DNA of 12,382 nucleotides, taken from Cytophagales bacterium. Its GTDB lineage: Bacteria > Bacteroidota > Bacteroidia > Cytophagales > ES-bin-26. The DNA lies in assembly GCA_014379925.1 (NCBI GenBank), contig JACMKY010000707.1:1-12382 (forward strand), read 5' to 3'. Position 1 is the first letter of the stretch. Each line of letters starts with the position of its first letter. The notes beneath the pieces are model-generated. The model saw nothing but the letters and a program-made list of their open reading frames with translations, did no database searches and was not told the DNA's origin. Of this stretch, positions 1 to 7,257 are shown one piece after another. The translations under genes were made by a program, and so were the position numbers.

Positions 1-90
1 AAACTCGCTTTCACTGGCCACCCGGAAATTCACAAAAAAGCCCAGCTCGTTACTTTCTTGACCTTCGACTAGAACATTGTATATTTTCAT
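1..90 (-). CDS. Partial CDS, N-terminal 30 residues of an unrecognised protein
   Basis: An ATG at 88-90 on the minus strand opens a frame that stays open for 30 codons to the window edge, so the gene continues to the left. The peptide begins MKIYNVLVEGQES and continues with an alternating hydrophobic/polar pattern suggesting beta strands (ELGFFVNFRVASE). There is no signal peptide or membrane segment. The region before the start is A-rich (ACAAATACG), as is usual for Bacteroidota starts. A second ATG four bases upstream is in another frame and stops after 14 codons. I do not recognise the family. Base composition here is lower in GC than in the genes further right. Confidence 0.55.
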   Translation of the reverse strand, partial: MKIYNVLVEGQESNELGFFVNFRVASESEF

Positions 91-300
91 GCATCGTATT
101 TGTTGAATTCCACTTCTTTTTTAGTCAGCGGTTATTACAGATATTCTTCATCTGATTCCTTGCTTTGGTATAAATGTATTTGCCTTCCTGAGCTGCCGAT
201 TTTCTGAAACTTTTGAACCTAATTTAATTTCATCTGGTGAACGCAATGCCTTGTGTATTTCGTCAGGGTGAGCATCTTTACTGACTGCCGACTACTGTCA
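91..300. other. AT-rich intergenic region, no gene seen
   Basis: These 210 bases lie between the start of the left-edge gene and the stop of the isomerase gene, both on the minus strand. The stretch is visibly AT-rich compared with the rest of the window. Minus-strand ATGs here open only very short frames. It should contain the promoter of the left-edge gene and the end of the isomerase transcript. I could not find a convincing TTTG/TAnnTTTG Bacteroidota promoter pair or a hairpin followed by a T tract. Confidence 0.5.
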
Positions 301-1266
301 TCAGTTTCCGCCGTCATTTCGTTCCAATGCCTTGCGCACCTCCGCCAGAAAGAGGGGCACTTTCTTGGTAGGATCACCCGCGCCCAGCGTTTCAATGGGA
401 ACATATCCCCGGTAGCCCGACGATTGGATGAGGCGCAGGACCTTGTCCAGATCCGTTTTTTGTTCCACGCCGTTCACGAACACGTTTTCTTTCAACTGCC
501 AGTTTACGGCGTAGCGGGCGGTTTGGGCGATTTGCTGGTACGGGTCACCCCCTTGGTAGCTGCCAATATCCAGCACCAGACCGAACCAGTCGGAGTCTAC
601 CATTTCCACGATTTTTTGCGCCTGGTCGGCCGTCTTGATGAAATCGTGGTGGTTTTGAATGGCAACCACAACCCCGTGCTGCTTGCCGTACGCCACGCAT
701 TCCCGGATGTTGTCCACCATCCAGGCCAGTACCTGATCCCGGCCGTACCCGGCGGGGCTTTGGGTGCCGGAAAAGATCCGGATAACCGGGGCACCCAACT
801 TGGCGGCACCTTCAATCCAGTTTTTCACCAGGGCCACGTCTGCTTTTCTTTTGTTCGCATCCGGATCGGTAAAATCGTTGCGCACCCCGGTGCCACTCAC
901 CGCCAGGCCCAGTCGGTGGGCCTGGCGCTTGAGCGCATACGTGTATTCGTCGGCCGGCACCCTCGGGTAGCCGGGAAAATAATAAGCGGTCAGGTCCACC
1001 GCGTCGAAGCCGTTGGCGGCACAAAAATCCAGCAGGGTGTTCAGGGTCACGGTGCCCTTGCGCAACGGGTCGTTGAAGGAATAGGCATTGAGGCTGAGCT
1101 TCAGTTTTACCCCGCCGGGCTTTTCACCCGGATCTGGCGGCCGCGCGGGCGGCGCACTTGATGCCACCGCGGAAGTGGCCAGTAACGGGCTCAGAAGCAC
1201 GGTCTTCAGCACTTCCCGGCGTTTTGTATGACCTGCCATGCACGAAAAATTTATCGTTGATTGCAT
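301..1266 (-). CDS. Sugar phosphate isomerase/epimerase family protein (xylose isomerase-like TIM barrel), Tat-exported
   Basis: The 321-residue product matches the AP-endonuclease-2/xylose isomerase-like TIM-barrel family, which isomerises or epimerises sugars and related polyols. Residues 15-21 (KRREVLK) followed by a hydrophobic run ending near ATSAVASSA form a twin-arginine signal, so it probably acts folded in the periplasm. Barrel landmarks are LSLNAYSFN near residue 58, the segment IQNHHDF (Q204-F209), LDIGS (D233) and PIETLG (E292). D233, E292 and the His residues after Q204 are likely metal ligands. Gln204 stands where many relatives have Glu. An alternative ATG at 1239 gives a shorter N-region starting MAGHTKRRE and is about equally plausible; I kept 1266 because AATTCAAA precedes it. 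The gene lies 123 bp downstream of the DUF4126-like gene, on the same strand. The substrate cannot be deduced. Confidence 0.85.
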   Translation of the reverse strand: MQSTINFSCMAGHTKRREVLKTVLLSPLLATSAVASSAPPARPPDPGEKPGGVKLKLSLNAYSFNDPLRKGTVTLNTLLDFCAANGFDAVDLTAYYFPGYPRVPADEYTYALKRQAHRLGLAVSGTGVRNDFTDPDANKRKADVALVKNWIEGAAKLGAPVIRIFSGTQSPAGYGRDQVLAWMVDNIRECVAYGKQHGVVVAIQNHHDFIKTADQAQKIVEMVDSDWFGLVLDIGSYQGGDPYQQIAQTARYAVNWQLKENVFVNGVEQKTDLDKVLRLIQSSGYRGYVPIETLGAGDPTKKVPLFLAEVRKALERNDGGN

Positions 1267-1282
1267 TTTGAATTATCATTCT

Positions 1283-1310
1283 TTGCCCGAACCAATACCC
1301 AAACGGGCAA
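1283..1310 (-). other. Inverted repeat in the leader of the isomerase gene
   Basis: TTGCCCG at 1283-1289 and CGGGCAA at 1304-1310 form a perfect 7-bp stem around a 14-nt loop. It lies 17 bp upstream of the isomerase ATG at 1266. It could be an operator half-site pair or a leader hairpin, but a chance match in GC-rich sequence is also possible. Confidence 0.2.
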
Positions 1311-1354
1311 CTTCGACATTCGGCAACGGGGCCGGATTATCCGTCAATGAATCG

Positions 1355-1378
1355 GCGACGCCGCTTCACCGCCGTCGC
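1355..1378 (-). terminator. Weak hairpin just after the DUF4126-like gene
   Basis: GCGACG (1355-1360) and CGTCGC (1373-1378) can pair as a 6-bp stem with a 12-nt loop, 11 bp beyond the stop codon of the upstream minus-strand gene. There is no T tract after it on the minus strand, so intrinsic termination is doubtful and readthrough into the isomerase gene is possible. Confidence 0.15.
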
Positions 1379-1389
1379 GGGAAGTTTGC

Positions 1390-1962
1390 TCATCCACTCG
1401 CTTCCGGCCGGCGGCCGCGTCGCCGAAGGAGTCGGCGGACCAGAAAGATAATCAGCAGGATCGCCAGCGTGCCCACAATCAGCGGTAGCCAGAGGGCCAG
1501 CACGGAGAAGACCAGCGACGCGATGTTCTCCACGGTGGCCACTACCGGGTTGCCCAGCCCGCCGGTGGTCGCCGTGGAGCCCAGCCGAATCAGGCCCGTT
1601 CCCGCCTGCACCAGACCGGCGCTGCCGCCGCCCACCATCAGGCCCAGCACCCACTGCATCACGGGACCGACCTCACTCACCAGCGACGTGGTGAGCAAGG
1701 TTCCCGCCGAAAAAGCGACGGGTAGCGCAACCGCATCGAGCAGGTTGTCGAGCCAGGGGAAGTAATACGCCCCGATTTCGGTCAGCGTGGCCACCAGTAG
1801 GATGCCGAAGGCCACCCAACTGCCCATCCACTCGAAACCCGGATTCAGGGGCAGGTAGCCCGCCAGCGACGCGACGTTGGCCACCAGCAACGGGACGAAC
1901 ACCCGGAAGCCGCAACTGGCACTCAAGCCGATTCCCAAACCCAAACTAAGGAGTAATTCCAC
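1390..1962 (-). CDS. DUF4126-like integral membrane protein
   Basis: From the GTG at 1962 this encodes 190 residues. The start (VELLLSLGLGIGLSASCGFRVFVPLLV) matches how DUF4126 proteins usually begin, with the signature ASCGFRVFVPLL. Several membrane segments follow: residues about 3-35, 50-70 (WVAFGILLVATLTEIGAYYFPWLD), a glycine-rich stretch (VLGLMVGGGSAGLVQAG), and a C-terminal helix near 155-180, ending in an arginine-rich cytoplasmic tail (VRRLLRRRGRRPEASG). The family has no established function. The open frame extends upstream to another GTG at 2046, but those 28 extra residues are polar and arginine-rich and fit an untranslated leader better. The gene is transcribed away from the S8 protease gene and may share a transcript with the isomerase downstream. 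Confidence 0.8.
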   Translation of the reverse strand: MELLLSLGLGIGLSASCGFRVFVPLLVANVASLAGYLPLNPGFEWMGSWVAFGILLVATLTEIGAYYFPWLDNLLDAVALPVAFSAGTLLTTSLVSEVGPVMQWVLGLMVGGGSAGLVQAGTGLIRLGSTATTGGLGNPVVATVENIASLVFSVLALWLPLIVGTLAILLIIFLVRRLLRRRGRRPEASG

Positions 1963-2165
1963 GGTCCATCGCGTTGTCAGGTTCCCGGCAACCAATCGCT
2001 TGCGCGGCCAGGTGCCCGGACGAGATTGGCAAGGTACACTTTTCACCCCATCACCGAACGAAAATCCGTACCTGCCGACGGGTGGCGGCCAACTCGGTTG
2101 GTTTTAAGTTTTAAACAGCAAGGTAATCACCAACGACGCTTGAAATTCTTCTAAGAAGCGCAGGC

Positions 2166-2175
2166 TAAACGTTTA
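2166..2175. promoter_or_regulatory. Perfect 10-bp palindrome TAAACGTTTA
   Basis: TAAACGTTTA is a perfect palindrome about 175 bp upstream of the S8 protease start, 10 bp from a second palindrome. A dimeric regulator could bind here. No factor can be named, and a 10-bp AT-rich palindrome may occur by chance. Confidence 0.25.
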
Positions 2176-2185
2176 CAAACTCATT

Positions 2186-2207
2186 CGTTGATGCAAATGC
2201 ATCGACG
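2186..2207. promoter_or_regulatory. Near-perfect 22-bp palindrome, operator-like
   Basis: The arms CGTTGATGCA (2186-2195) and TGCATCGACG (2198-2207) are complementary at nine of ten positions, with a T:G wobble at the tenth, around an AA spacer. The core TGATGCA-AA-TGCATCG resembles the two-fold symmetric site of a dimeric DNA-binding protein. A 2-nt spacer is too short for a good RNA hairpin, which favours a DNA site. It lies about 140 bp before the S8 protease ATG and 220 bp from the divergent GTG, so it could act on either gene. Confidence 0.35.
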
Positions 2208-2348
2208 CTACCCACAAACCCATCAACTCGTTTACCTATCGATCCACCGTGAACGGAATTGCCGTATATTGCCCTTTCAACCCCGCTCCGTGCGTTTTTT
2301 GTTCAAGGACCGCAGCGTCTATCCAGGCCGTTGGTTTTGAAGAACCCC

Positions 2349-5300
2349 ATGAAGAAAGAAGTCTTGTGGCTGCTTCTGCTGAGCACGCCCCCCCTTTGGG
2401 CGCAAACCCCGCCGAACGTTTCCTCCATTCCGTCCGGCGCGGACCGGAAAGAACTCCACCGGCTGTCGATCCGGTTTCGGGAGGAGCACCGGGCGAGCCG
2501 CTCGGCGGCGCTGGCATCCGCCCGTCGAAACGGCTGGGTGGTTCAGCGGACGGGCCGGAACGGGCGCCACCTCGTGCTGCAGCAACTCGACGAACGGGGA
2601 ATGCCCCTCTACTACGTCACCGACAACAACGCCCTCGCCGCCGCCACCACGCGCACCAACCAACTCTACGCCGGTGGCTCGCTGGGACTGAACCTGACCG
2701 GGGGCAGCGCGGTGATGGCGGGTAAGCTGGGCATGTGGGACGACGGCGCGGCGCGGCTTACGCACCGGGAACTGACGGGTCGCATCACCCAGGTGGACGG
2801 CGTGACGATGGTACTCAACCATTCTACTCACGTGGCGGGTACGTTGGTGGCGGCCGGCACCAACCCCATCGCCAAAGGAATGGCTTTCGGGGCCAAACTG
2901 AAAGCCTGGGATTTCAACGGCGACCTTTCGGAAATGACCGCCGCCGCCGCCGACCTGTTGGTTTCCAACCACTCGTATTCCACGCTGGCGGGCTGGGACC
3001 TGGATACCGACCTGCCCGGCAACGACAACAACCTCAAGTGGCGGTGGTACGGCGACGTCGGCGTGAGCACCACCGAAGACTACAAGTTCGGTTTCTACGG
3101 CGAGGCCGCCCGGCAGTGGGATCTGGTGACCTACAACGCGCCGTACTACCTGCCGGTCAAGTCGTCGGGAAACAGCCGGGGCGACAACGGCCCCCCGTCG
3201 GGAACGACCTATTACCTGGGCAGCGGCGGGACCACCAGCACCGAAACCCGGAAAGCCCAGAATGACTACGACCTGATCAGCACGACCGGCAACGCCAAGA
3301 ACATCCTCACGATCGGGGCCGCATTCCCGCTTCCCAACGGCTACCGCGTTCCTTCGGACGTGCGCATCGCTCCCTTCAGCAGCTGGGGACCCGCCGACGA
3401 CGGCCGCATCAAGCCCGACCTGGTGGGCGACGGCGTGGGGGTGGTTTCGGCTACCTCCGACGCGGACAATTCCTACGGGGCCTTGAATGGCACGTCCATG
3501 TCGGCTCCCAACGTAACGGGTTCACTGCTGCTGTTGCAGGAACTCTACGCGAGCCGGAACGGCGGGAAGGTGGGCAACGAGCGATTTCTGCGGGCCGCCA
3601 CCCTGAAGGGTTTGGTGCTGCACACGGCCAACGAAGCCGGTGGGGCGCCCGGTCCGGATTACGTCCACGGTTGGGGACTGCTCAACGCCGAGAAAGCCGC
3701 CCGGGTGATTCTCAACGCCGATGAAAACCACCGGCTGGCCGAGCGGACGCTGGCGCAAGGCGAAACGTACGCCTTGCCGGTGATTGCCTCGGGAAACGGC
3801 CCGCTGGTAGCCACCCTCTGCTGGACCGACCCGGAAGGAGCCGCCTTGACGGCCAACCCGGCCAACCTCAACAACCGTTCGCCCCGGCTGGTCAACGACC
3901 TGGACGTGCGCGTGTCCGAGGGAGCCAACGCCGTGCTCCCCTGGGTGCTCAATCCGGCCAAACCCGCCGACGCCGCCGCGCGGGGCGACAACCTCCGCGA
4001 CAACGTGGAGCAGGTGGTCGTGGAGAATACGGTGGCGGGCAAAACCTACACGATCACCGTTCAGCATAAAGGAACCTTGCAACGGGGTTCGCAGGCCTAT
4101 TCTTTGGTCGTCAGCGGGGTGGGTACGGTTGCCTACTGCGCCTCGGGTGCCGCCACCAACGCCGATTCGCGCGTCAACGCCCTGGCTTTCGGAACCATTA
4201 ACCACGTCCCGCCAACCGGATGCACGACCTACGCCGACTTCACCTCCTTGTTTGCCAACGTCGGTGTGGACCAGGAAACGCCGATTCCGCTGAGTGTGAC
4301 GCTGGGTACTTGCGGGGGAGACTTCGACAAGATCGCCAAGGTGTTTATTGACTGGAACGGGGACAAAAGCTTCACTGGTGTCGACGAGCTGGTGGCTACC
4401 TCCGGCGTGATCAACGGAACGGGCACGTTCACCGCCGCCGTGTCCGTCCCGGCCGGGCTGACGGCGGGCCACCTGACGCGCCTGCGCGTGGTGTGCGTGG
4501 AAACCAGCGATGCCGCCGGGGTGGACGCCTGCGGCGGCTACGCCAAGGGAGAAACCCAGGACTACAGCCTCCGGTTTACCGAGCGTCCGGCCGACGTGGG
4601 CGTCGCCGGGCTGCTGACCCCCGAAGCGAATGCCTGCGCCCAGGCCGGCCAGAAGGTCGCCGTGGCCATCCGCAACTTCGGTTCGGTTGCGCAAACCAAC
4701 GTTCCTGTTACCACGGTGGTCAGCGACGCCAACGGCACGGTCGCTACGCTGAGGGGTACGTTTGCCGGTCCCCTGCTCCCTTCCGACGAGGCCACGTTGA
4801 CGCTGGGTACTTTCGACGCCGTGGCGGGTAGGTCCTACACCTTTGCCAGCCAAACCACCCTGCCCGGTGACCTGAAGTCTTCCAACGATTCCCAGGTTTC
4901 GACCCGGACGGTGAGCGAGGTCACGCCCCCGCCTGTCGCTACGGCGGCCCGTTGCGGTACTTCGCCAGTTACCCTCAAGGGCCCGGACGGCGGCACGCTC
5001 TACTGGTACGACGCGGCAACGGGCGGCACCCTGCTGGCCGTGGGCAACGCCGCCGTTACGTCGGCGGTTCCGCCGAACGTGTACTACGCCGCCCTCAATG
5101 ATTTCCGGGGCACCGTGGGCGTCGCCCGCAAGACCGTTTTTCCCAACGGAGGCTACAACCAGTTCAGTCCCGACGTGTTGCTGACGGCCCGGGTACCGTT
5201 GGTGATCGAAAGCGCGCGGCTCTACGTCGGCCATTCGGGCAAGATCACCTTTGCGGTGGTGAAATCGGATGGCACGGAGGTTTCCCGCGCCGTATTGGAC

Positions 5301-6356
5301 GTAACCGCCACGCGCAACCCCGCCGCGACGGGCGCGCAACCCGACGATCCAACGGACGAAGGCGCGGTGTACGATCTCAACCTCCGGGTGCCGGCCGCCG
5401 GCGATTACCGGATTTCCATTGCTTACGGCAACGGAGCGACCATCTACCGCAACAATGCCATTCCGGACGCGGGATATCCCTTTACCCTTCCCGGCGTGGT
5501 GGCCATCACGGGCAATACGGCGACGGCTTCGGGTGGCACTTCAGCCGCCGACTTCTATTATTACTTCTACGACCTGAAGGTGAAGGCGGCCGACTGTCCC
5601 AGTTTGCGCGTGGCTGTGCTCCTCACCAACGAACCAGGTCTGACACCGACCATTACGCCAGTGGGAAAAACGACGCTCTGCAACGGGGAACTGGTCATTC
5701 TGAACGCGAACACCGGCCCCGGCTTTACCTTCCAGTGGAAGAAGAACGGGGTGGCCCTGCCGGGTGCCACCACGGCTACCTACCTGGCCGGGGAAACGGG
5801 CGATTACCGGGTGGAGATCGGGCGGGATAATTGCCTGGAAGCATCCGACGTCCTGACCGTAACTGCTTTCGAACGACCCACCGTGGCCGTGAACGGAACC
5901 ACGTTCACTTCCAGCCAACTCACTGGCAACCAATGGTTGCTGAACGGGGTAGACATCCCCGGTGCGGCCGGGCCCACCTACACGGCTACCCGAAGCGGGC
6001 GGTACGCCGTGCGGGCTTCCCGGGACGGCTGCCCGAACCTGACCTCCGACGAGGTAAGTCTGGTTGTTACGGCGTTGAACAACGGGCCGGGTGATTCCCG
6101 CTTCCGGGTATACCCCAATCCGGCAACTGACCAACTGACGCTTGAATACGTCCCGGTCAGCCCGGCGGGGAAGGTGAGGGCGTTTTTGTACAACGCGCTG
6201 GGAGCGATCCTGGAGAGCAAAGAACTGCTAAACGATTCCGGCGTGTACCGAACCGGGTTGGACGTTTCCCGGCTGGCCCGCGGCACGTATTTTATCCGCC
6301 TGACGGACGGGGCCGCCGGCCGCACCGGACCCGTAAAGACTTTTTTGAAGCAGTAG
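2349..6356 (+). CDS. Secreted S8 (subtilisin/Kp43-like) serine protease with GEVED, Ig-like and T9SS sorting domains
   Basis: This 1335-residue protein starts at ATG 2349 because MKKEVLWLLLLSTPPLWA-QT is a clear signal peptide; the frame is open further upstream but without one. Residues about 18-120 look like a propeptide. The subtilase domain (about 120-460) has the triad Asp131 (MWDDG), His158 (HSTHVAG) and Ser383 (GTSMSAP), with oxyanion Asn275 (SSGNSRG) likely. A Kp43-type beta-sandwich follows (about 460-595, LVNDLDVRV), then a GEVED domain (about 595-745, GETQDY near 734), a CARDB-like domain (about 745-855), an Ig-like domain (about 855-920), an unassigned beta-rich segment (about 920-1090), two related Ig-like modules (about 1095-1240), and a T9SS sorting domain (about 1248-1335, YPNP at 1255, ending VKTFLKQ). 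It is probably exported by Sec, then T9SS, and released or anchored outside to digest proteins. It appears intact and monocistronic. Confidence 0.93.
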   Translation: MKKEVLWLLLLSTPPLWAQTPPNVSSIPSGADRKELHRLSIRFREEHRASRSAALASARRNGWVVQRTGRNGRHLVLQQLDERGMPLYYVTDNNALAAATTRTNQLYAGGSLGLNLTGGSAVMAGKLGMWDDGAARLTHRELTGRITQVDGVTMVLNHSTHVAGTLVAAGTNPIAKGMAFGAKLKAWDFNGDLSEMTAAAADLLVSNHSYSTLAGWDLDTDLPGNDNNLKWRWYGDVGVSTTEDYKFGFYGEAARQWDLVTYNAPYYLPVKSSGNSRGDNGPPSGTTYYLGSGGTTSTETRKAQNDYDLISTTGNAKNILTIGAAFPLPNGYRVPSDVRIAPFSSWGPADDGRIKPDLVGDGVGVVSATSDADNSYGALNGTSMSAPNVTGSLLLLQELYASRNGGKVGNERFLRAATLKGLVLHTANEAGGAPGPDYVHGWGLLNAEKAARVILNADENHRLAERTLAQGETYALPVIASGNGPLVATLCWTDPEGAALTANPANLNNRSPRLVNDLDVRVSEGANAVLPWVLNPAKPADAAARGDNLRDNVEQVVVENTVAGKTYTITVQHKGTLQRGSQAYSLVVSGVGTVAYCASGAATNADSRVNALAFGTINHVPPTGCTTYADFTSLFANVGVDQETPIPLSVTLGTCGGDFDKIAKVFIDWNGDKSFTGVDELVATSGVINGTGTFTAAVSVPAGLTAGHLTRLRVVCVETSDAAGVDACGGYAKGETQDYSLRFTERPADVGVAGLLTPEANACAQAGQKVAVAIRNFGSVAQTNVPVTTVVSDANGTVATLRGTFAGPLLPSDEATLTLGTFDAVAGRSYTFASQTTLPGDLKSSNDSQVSTRTVSEVTPPPVATAARCGTSPVTLKGPDGGTLYWYDAATGGTLLAVGNAAVTSAVPPNVYYAALNDFRGTVGVARKTVFPNGGYNQFSPDVLLTARVPLVIESARLYVGHSGKITFAVVKSDGTEVSRAVLDVTATRNPAATGAQPDDPTDEGAVYDLNLRVPAAGDYRISIAYGNGATIYRNNAIPDAGYPFTLPGVVAITGNTATASGGTSAADFYYYFYDLKVKAADCPSLRVAVLLTNEPGLTPTITPVGKTTLCNGELVILNANTGPGFTFQWKKNGVALPGATTATYLAGETGDYRVEIGRDNCLEASDVLTVTAFERPTVAVNGTTFTSSQLTGNQWLLNGVDIPGAAGPTYTATRSGRYAVRASRDGCPNLTSDEVSLVVTALNNGPGDSRFRVYPNPATDQLTLEYVPVSPAGKVRAFLYNALGAILESKELLNDSGVYRTGLDVSRLARGTYFIRLTDGAAGRTGPVKTFLKQ

Positions 6357-6461
6357 CGGGGTTGCGCTTCGTGCCAATGGCCGGTTCTGCGGGATTTCGT
6401 TGGGTGTGCTTGGGGTCTGTCGGGTCACGAAGCTTTCGGGGCTGCGCTTGGCTGGAACCAT

Positions 6462-6477
6462 CGGATCGTCCGATCCG
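6462..6477. other. Short hairpin between the S8 protease and deoC genes
   Basis: CGGATC (6462-6467) and GATCCG (6472-6477) form a 6-bp stem with a GTCC tetraloop; an alternative pairing of ATCGGA (6460-6465) with TCCGAT (6469-6474) overlaps it. No T tract follows, so it is a poor intrinsic terminator, about 105 bp beyond the protease stop. It abuts the ATCCGC repeats and may be part of the same element. Confidence 0.3.
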
Positions 6478-6500
6478 CTCATCCGCGTAATCCGCGGTTA
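6473..6500. repeat. Cluster of three ATCCGC direct repeats upstream of deoC
   Basis: ATCCGC occurs at 6473-6478, 6481-6486 and 6490-6495, with repeat starts 8 and 9 bp apart; the last two are extended to ATCCGCG and joined by TA. The block ends in GGTTA. The pattern ATCCGnGTAATCCGnGG resembles short interspersed repeats I recall from intergenic regions of several environmental phyla, but I cannot verify this here. It lies 38 bp before the deoC ATG and could also be a regulatory site. Confidence 0.4.
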
Positions 6501-6537
6501 ATTTCTCACTTTGCGTTTCCGCTTAGCCATTCACCCG

Positions 6538-7218
6538 ATGTCAAGTATTTCATCTTCCCTGGAGCGCACGATTCTGCACCCCACGGCCAGCGTGGCCAGC
6601 GTGGAAAATGCGATGGCGGAAGCCAGGCAGTACCAGTTGGCGGGTTTGTGCGTTCCCCCGTTCTGGGTGAAGAAAGTAAAGCGCGACCTGGGCGATTACG
6701 CCGGTTCGCTGGCTACCGTGGTGGGATTTCCCTTTGGTTATCAGCGCACCGAGTCGAAAATCACCGAAATTGAAATGGCTTTGCAGGATGGTGCCACCGA
6801 CGTGGAAGTGGCCATGAATACCTCGGCCCTGTTTTCGTCGTCGGCCTCCTGGATTAAGGTCGAATTTGCCAGGTGTGCCACCCTGGTTCACGCCCGTCAG
6901 GCCACTTTCACGGTGATTATGGAAGGCTCGGTGCTGGAAGAGGACCAACTCCGCACCTACTGTAAAGTGAGTGCCGATGCGGGGGCGGATTTCGTCAAAA
7001 ACGCCAGTGGATTCGTAACCGCTCCCCTGCTGATTTCCAACCTCCTTGACCAGATTGCCCTTTTCCGGCGGTTTCTTCCCGCCTCGGTGGCCATCAAGGC
7101 CGTGGGCAAGATTCATTCACCAGAAGAAGTCAAGCGGCTCTTGCAGGCCGGGGCCGAGCGGGTTTGCGTGAACGGCTCCGTGAAACGGGTGTTCAATGAC
7201 TGGCAACCGTTTGCCTGA
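6538..7218 (+). CDS. deoC: DeoC-family deoxyribose-phosphate aldolase, divergent
   Basis: The 226-residue product has the length and order of motifs of DeoC, the class I TIM-barrel aldolase that splits 2-deoxyribose 5-phosphate into glyceraldehyde 3-phosphate and acetaldehyde in nucleoside breakdown. Visible motifs are LERTILHPTAS near the N terminus, LCVPPFWVK, VVGFPFGYQRTESK, GATDVEVAMNTSAL, the Schiff-base lysine region FVKNASGF and the second lysine in AIKAVGKIHSPEEV. The start is the ATG at 6538 (MSSISSSLERT); the in-frame TTG at 6511 adds nine residues foreign to the family. Two conserved aspartates (DHTLLK and EIDMV in typical enzymes) appear as Glu in LERTIL and DVEVA, and the KTSTG motif is KNASG. 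Both lysines are kept, so aldolase activity is plausible but substrate choice may differ. No other nucleoside-catabolism gene is nearby. Confidence 0.85.
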   Translation: MSSISSSLERTILHPTASVASVENAMAEARQYQLAGLCVPPFWVKKVKRDLGDYAGSLATVVGFPFGYQRTESKITEIEMALQDGATDVEVAMNTSALFSSSASWIKVEFARCATLVHARQATFTVIMEGSVLEEDQLRTYCKVSADAGADFVKNASGFVTAPLLISNLLDQIALFRRFLPASVAIKAVGKIHSPEEVKRLLQAGAERVCVNGSVKRVFNDWQPFA

Positions 7219-7223
7219 GGGGT

Positions 7224-7237
7224 TCCGCCGTGGCGGA
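7224..7237. terminator. Possible bidirectional hairpin between convergent deoC and histidine kinase genes
   Basis: TCCGC (7224-7228) and GCGGA (7233-7237) pair around a CGTG loop in the 39-bp gap between the two convergent stop codons. There is no T tract on either side and the stem is only 5 bp, so a terminator role is suggested mainly by position. Confidence 0.25.
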
Positions 7238-7257
7238 TGAGTGAACGTCCGAATCGT

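Larger units (their letters stand above)
1963..2348. other. Divergent intergenic region between the DUF4126-like and S8 protease genes
   Basis: About 386 bp separate two divergent genes, so promoters for both directions should lie here. The middle part (about 2100-2280) is AT-richer than the flanking genes and holds two palindromes, annotated separately. The open frame upstream of each chosen start (to 2046 on minus, to 2259 on plus) begins with a non-ATG codon and does not resemble the protein family, so I treat both as non-coding. No clear TAnnTTTG box was found in the expected position for either gene. Confidence 0.5.

Noticed and set aside
253..1161. 302-codon open frame antisense to the isomerase-like gene
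   Set aside because: No family resemblance, and the minus-strand frame has a Tat signal and TIM-barrel motifs.
1963..2046. N-terminal extension of the DUF4126-like gene to GTG 2046
   Set aside because: The 28 added residues are polar and Arg/Pro-rich, unlike the family, which starts directly at the first membrane helix.
2101..2116. AT-rich partial dyad GTTTTAAGTTTTAAAC
   Set aside because: Mismatches near the centre break the symmetry; low-complexity AT sequence gives such partial dyads easily.
2259..2348. N-terminal extension of the S8 protease to TTG 2259
   Set aside because: It would bury the signal peptide 30 residues inside the protein; ATG 2349 gives a standard signal peptide.
3522..5339. 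605-codon open frame antisense to the S8 protease gene
   Set aside because: It has an amino-acid make-up rich in Gly, Arg, His and Val with no domain pattern, typical of the antisense frame of a GC-rich gene. The plus-strand frame has a full set of recognised motifs.
6357..6449. Imperfect 13-bp direct repeat CGGGG(T/C)TGCGCTT at 6357-6369 and 6437-6449
   Set aside because: Only two copies, one mismatch, no repeated flanks or insertion-type ends; probably chance.
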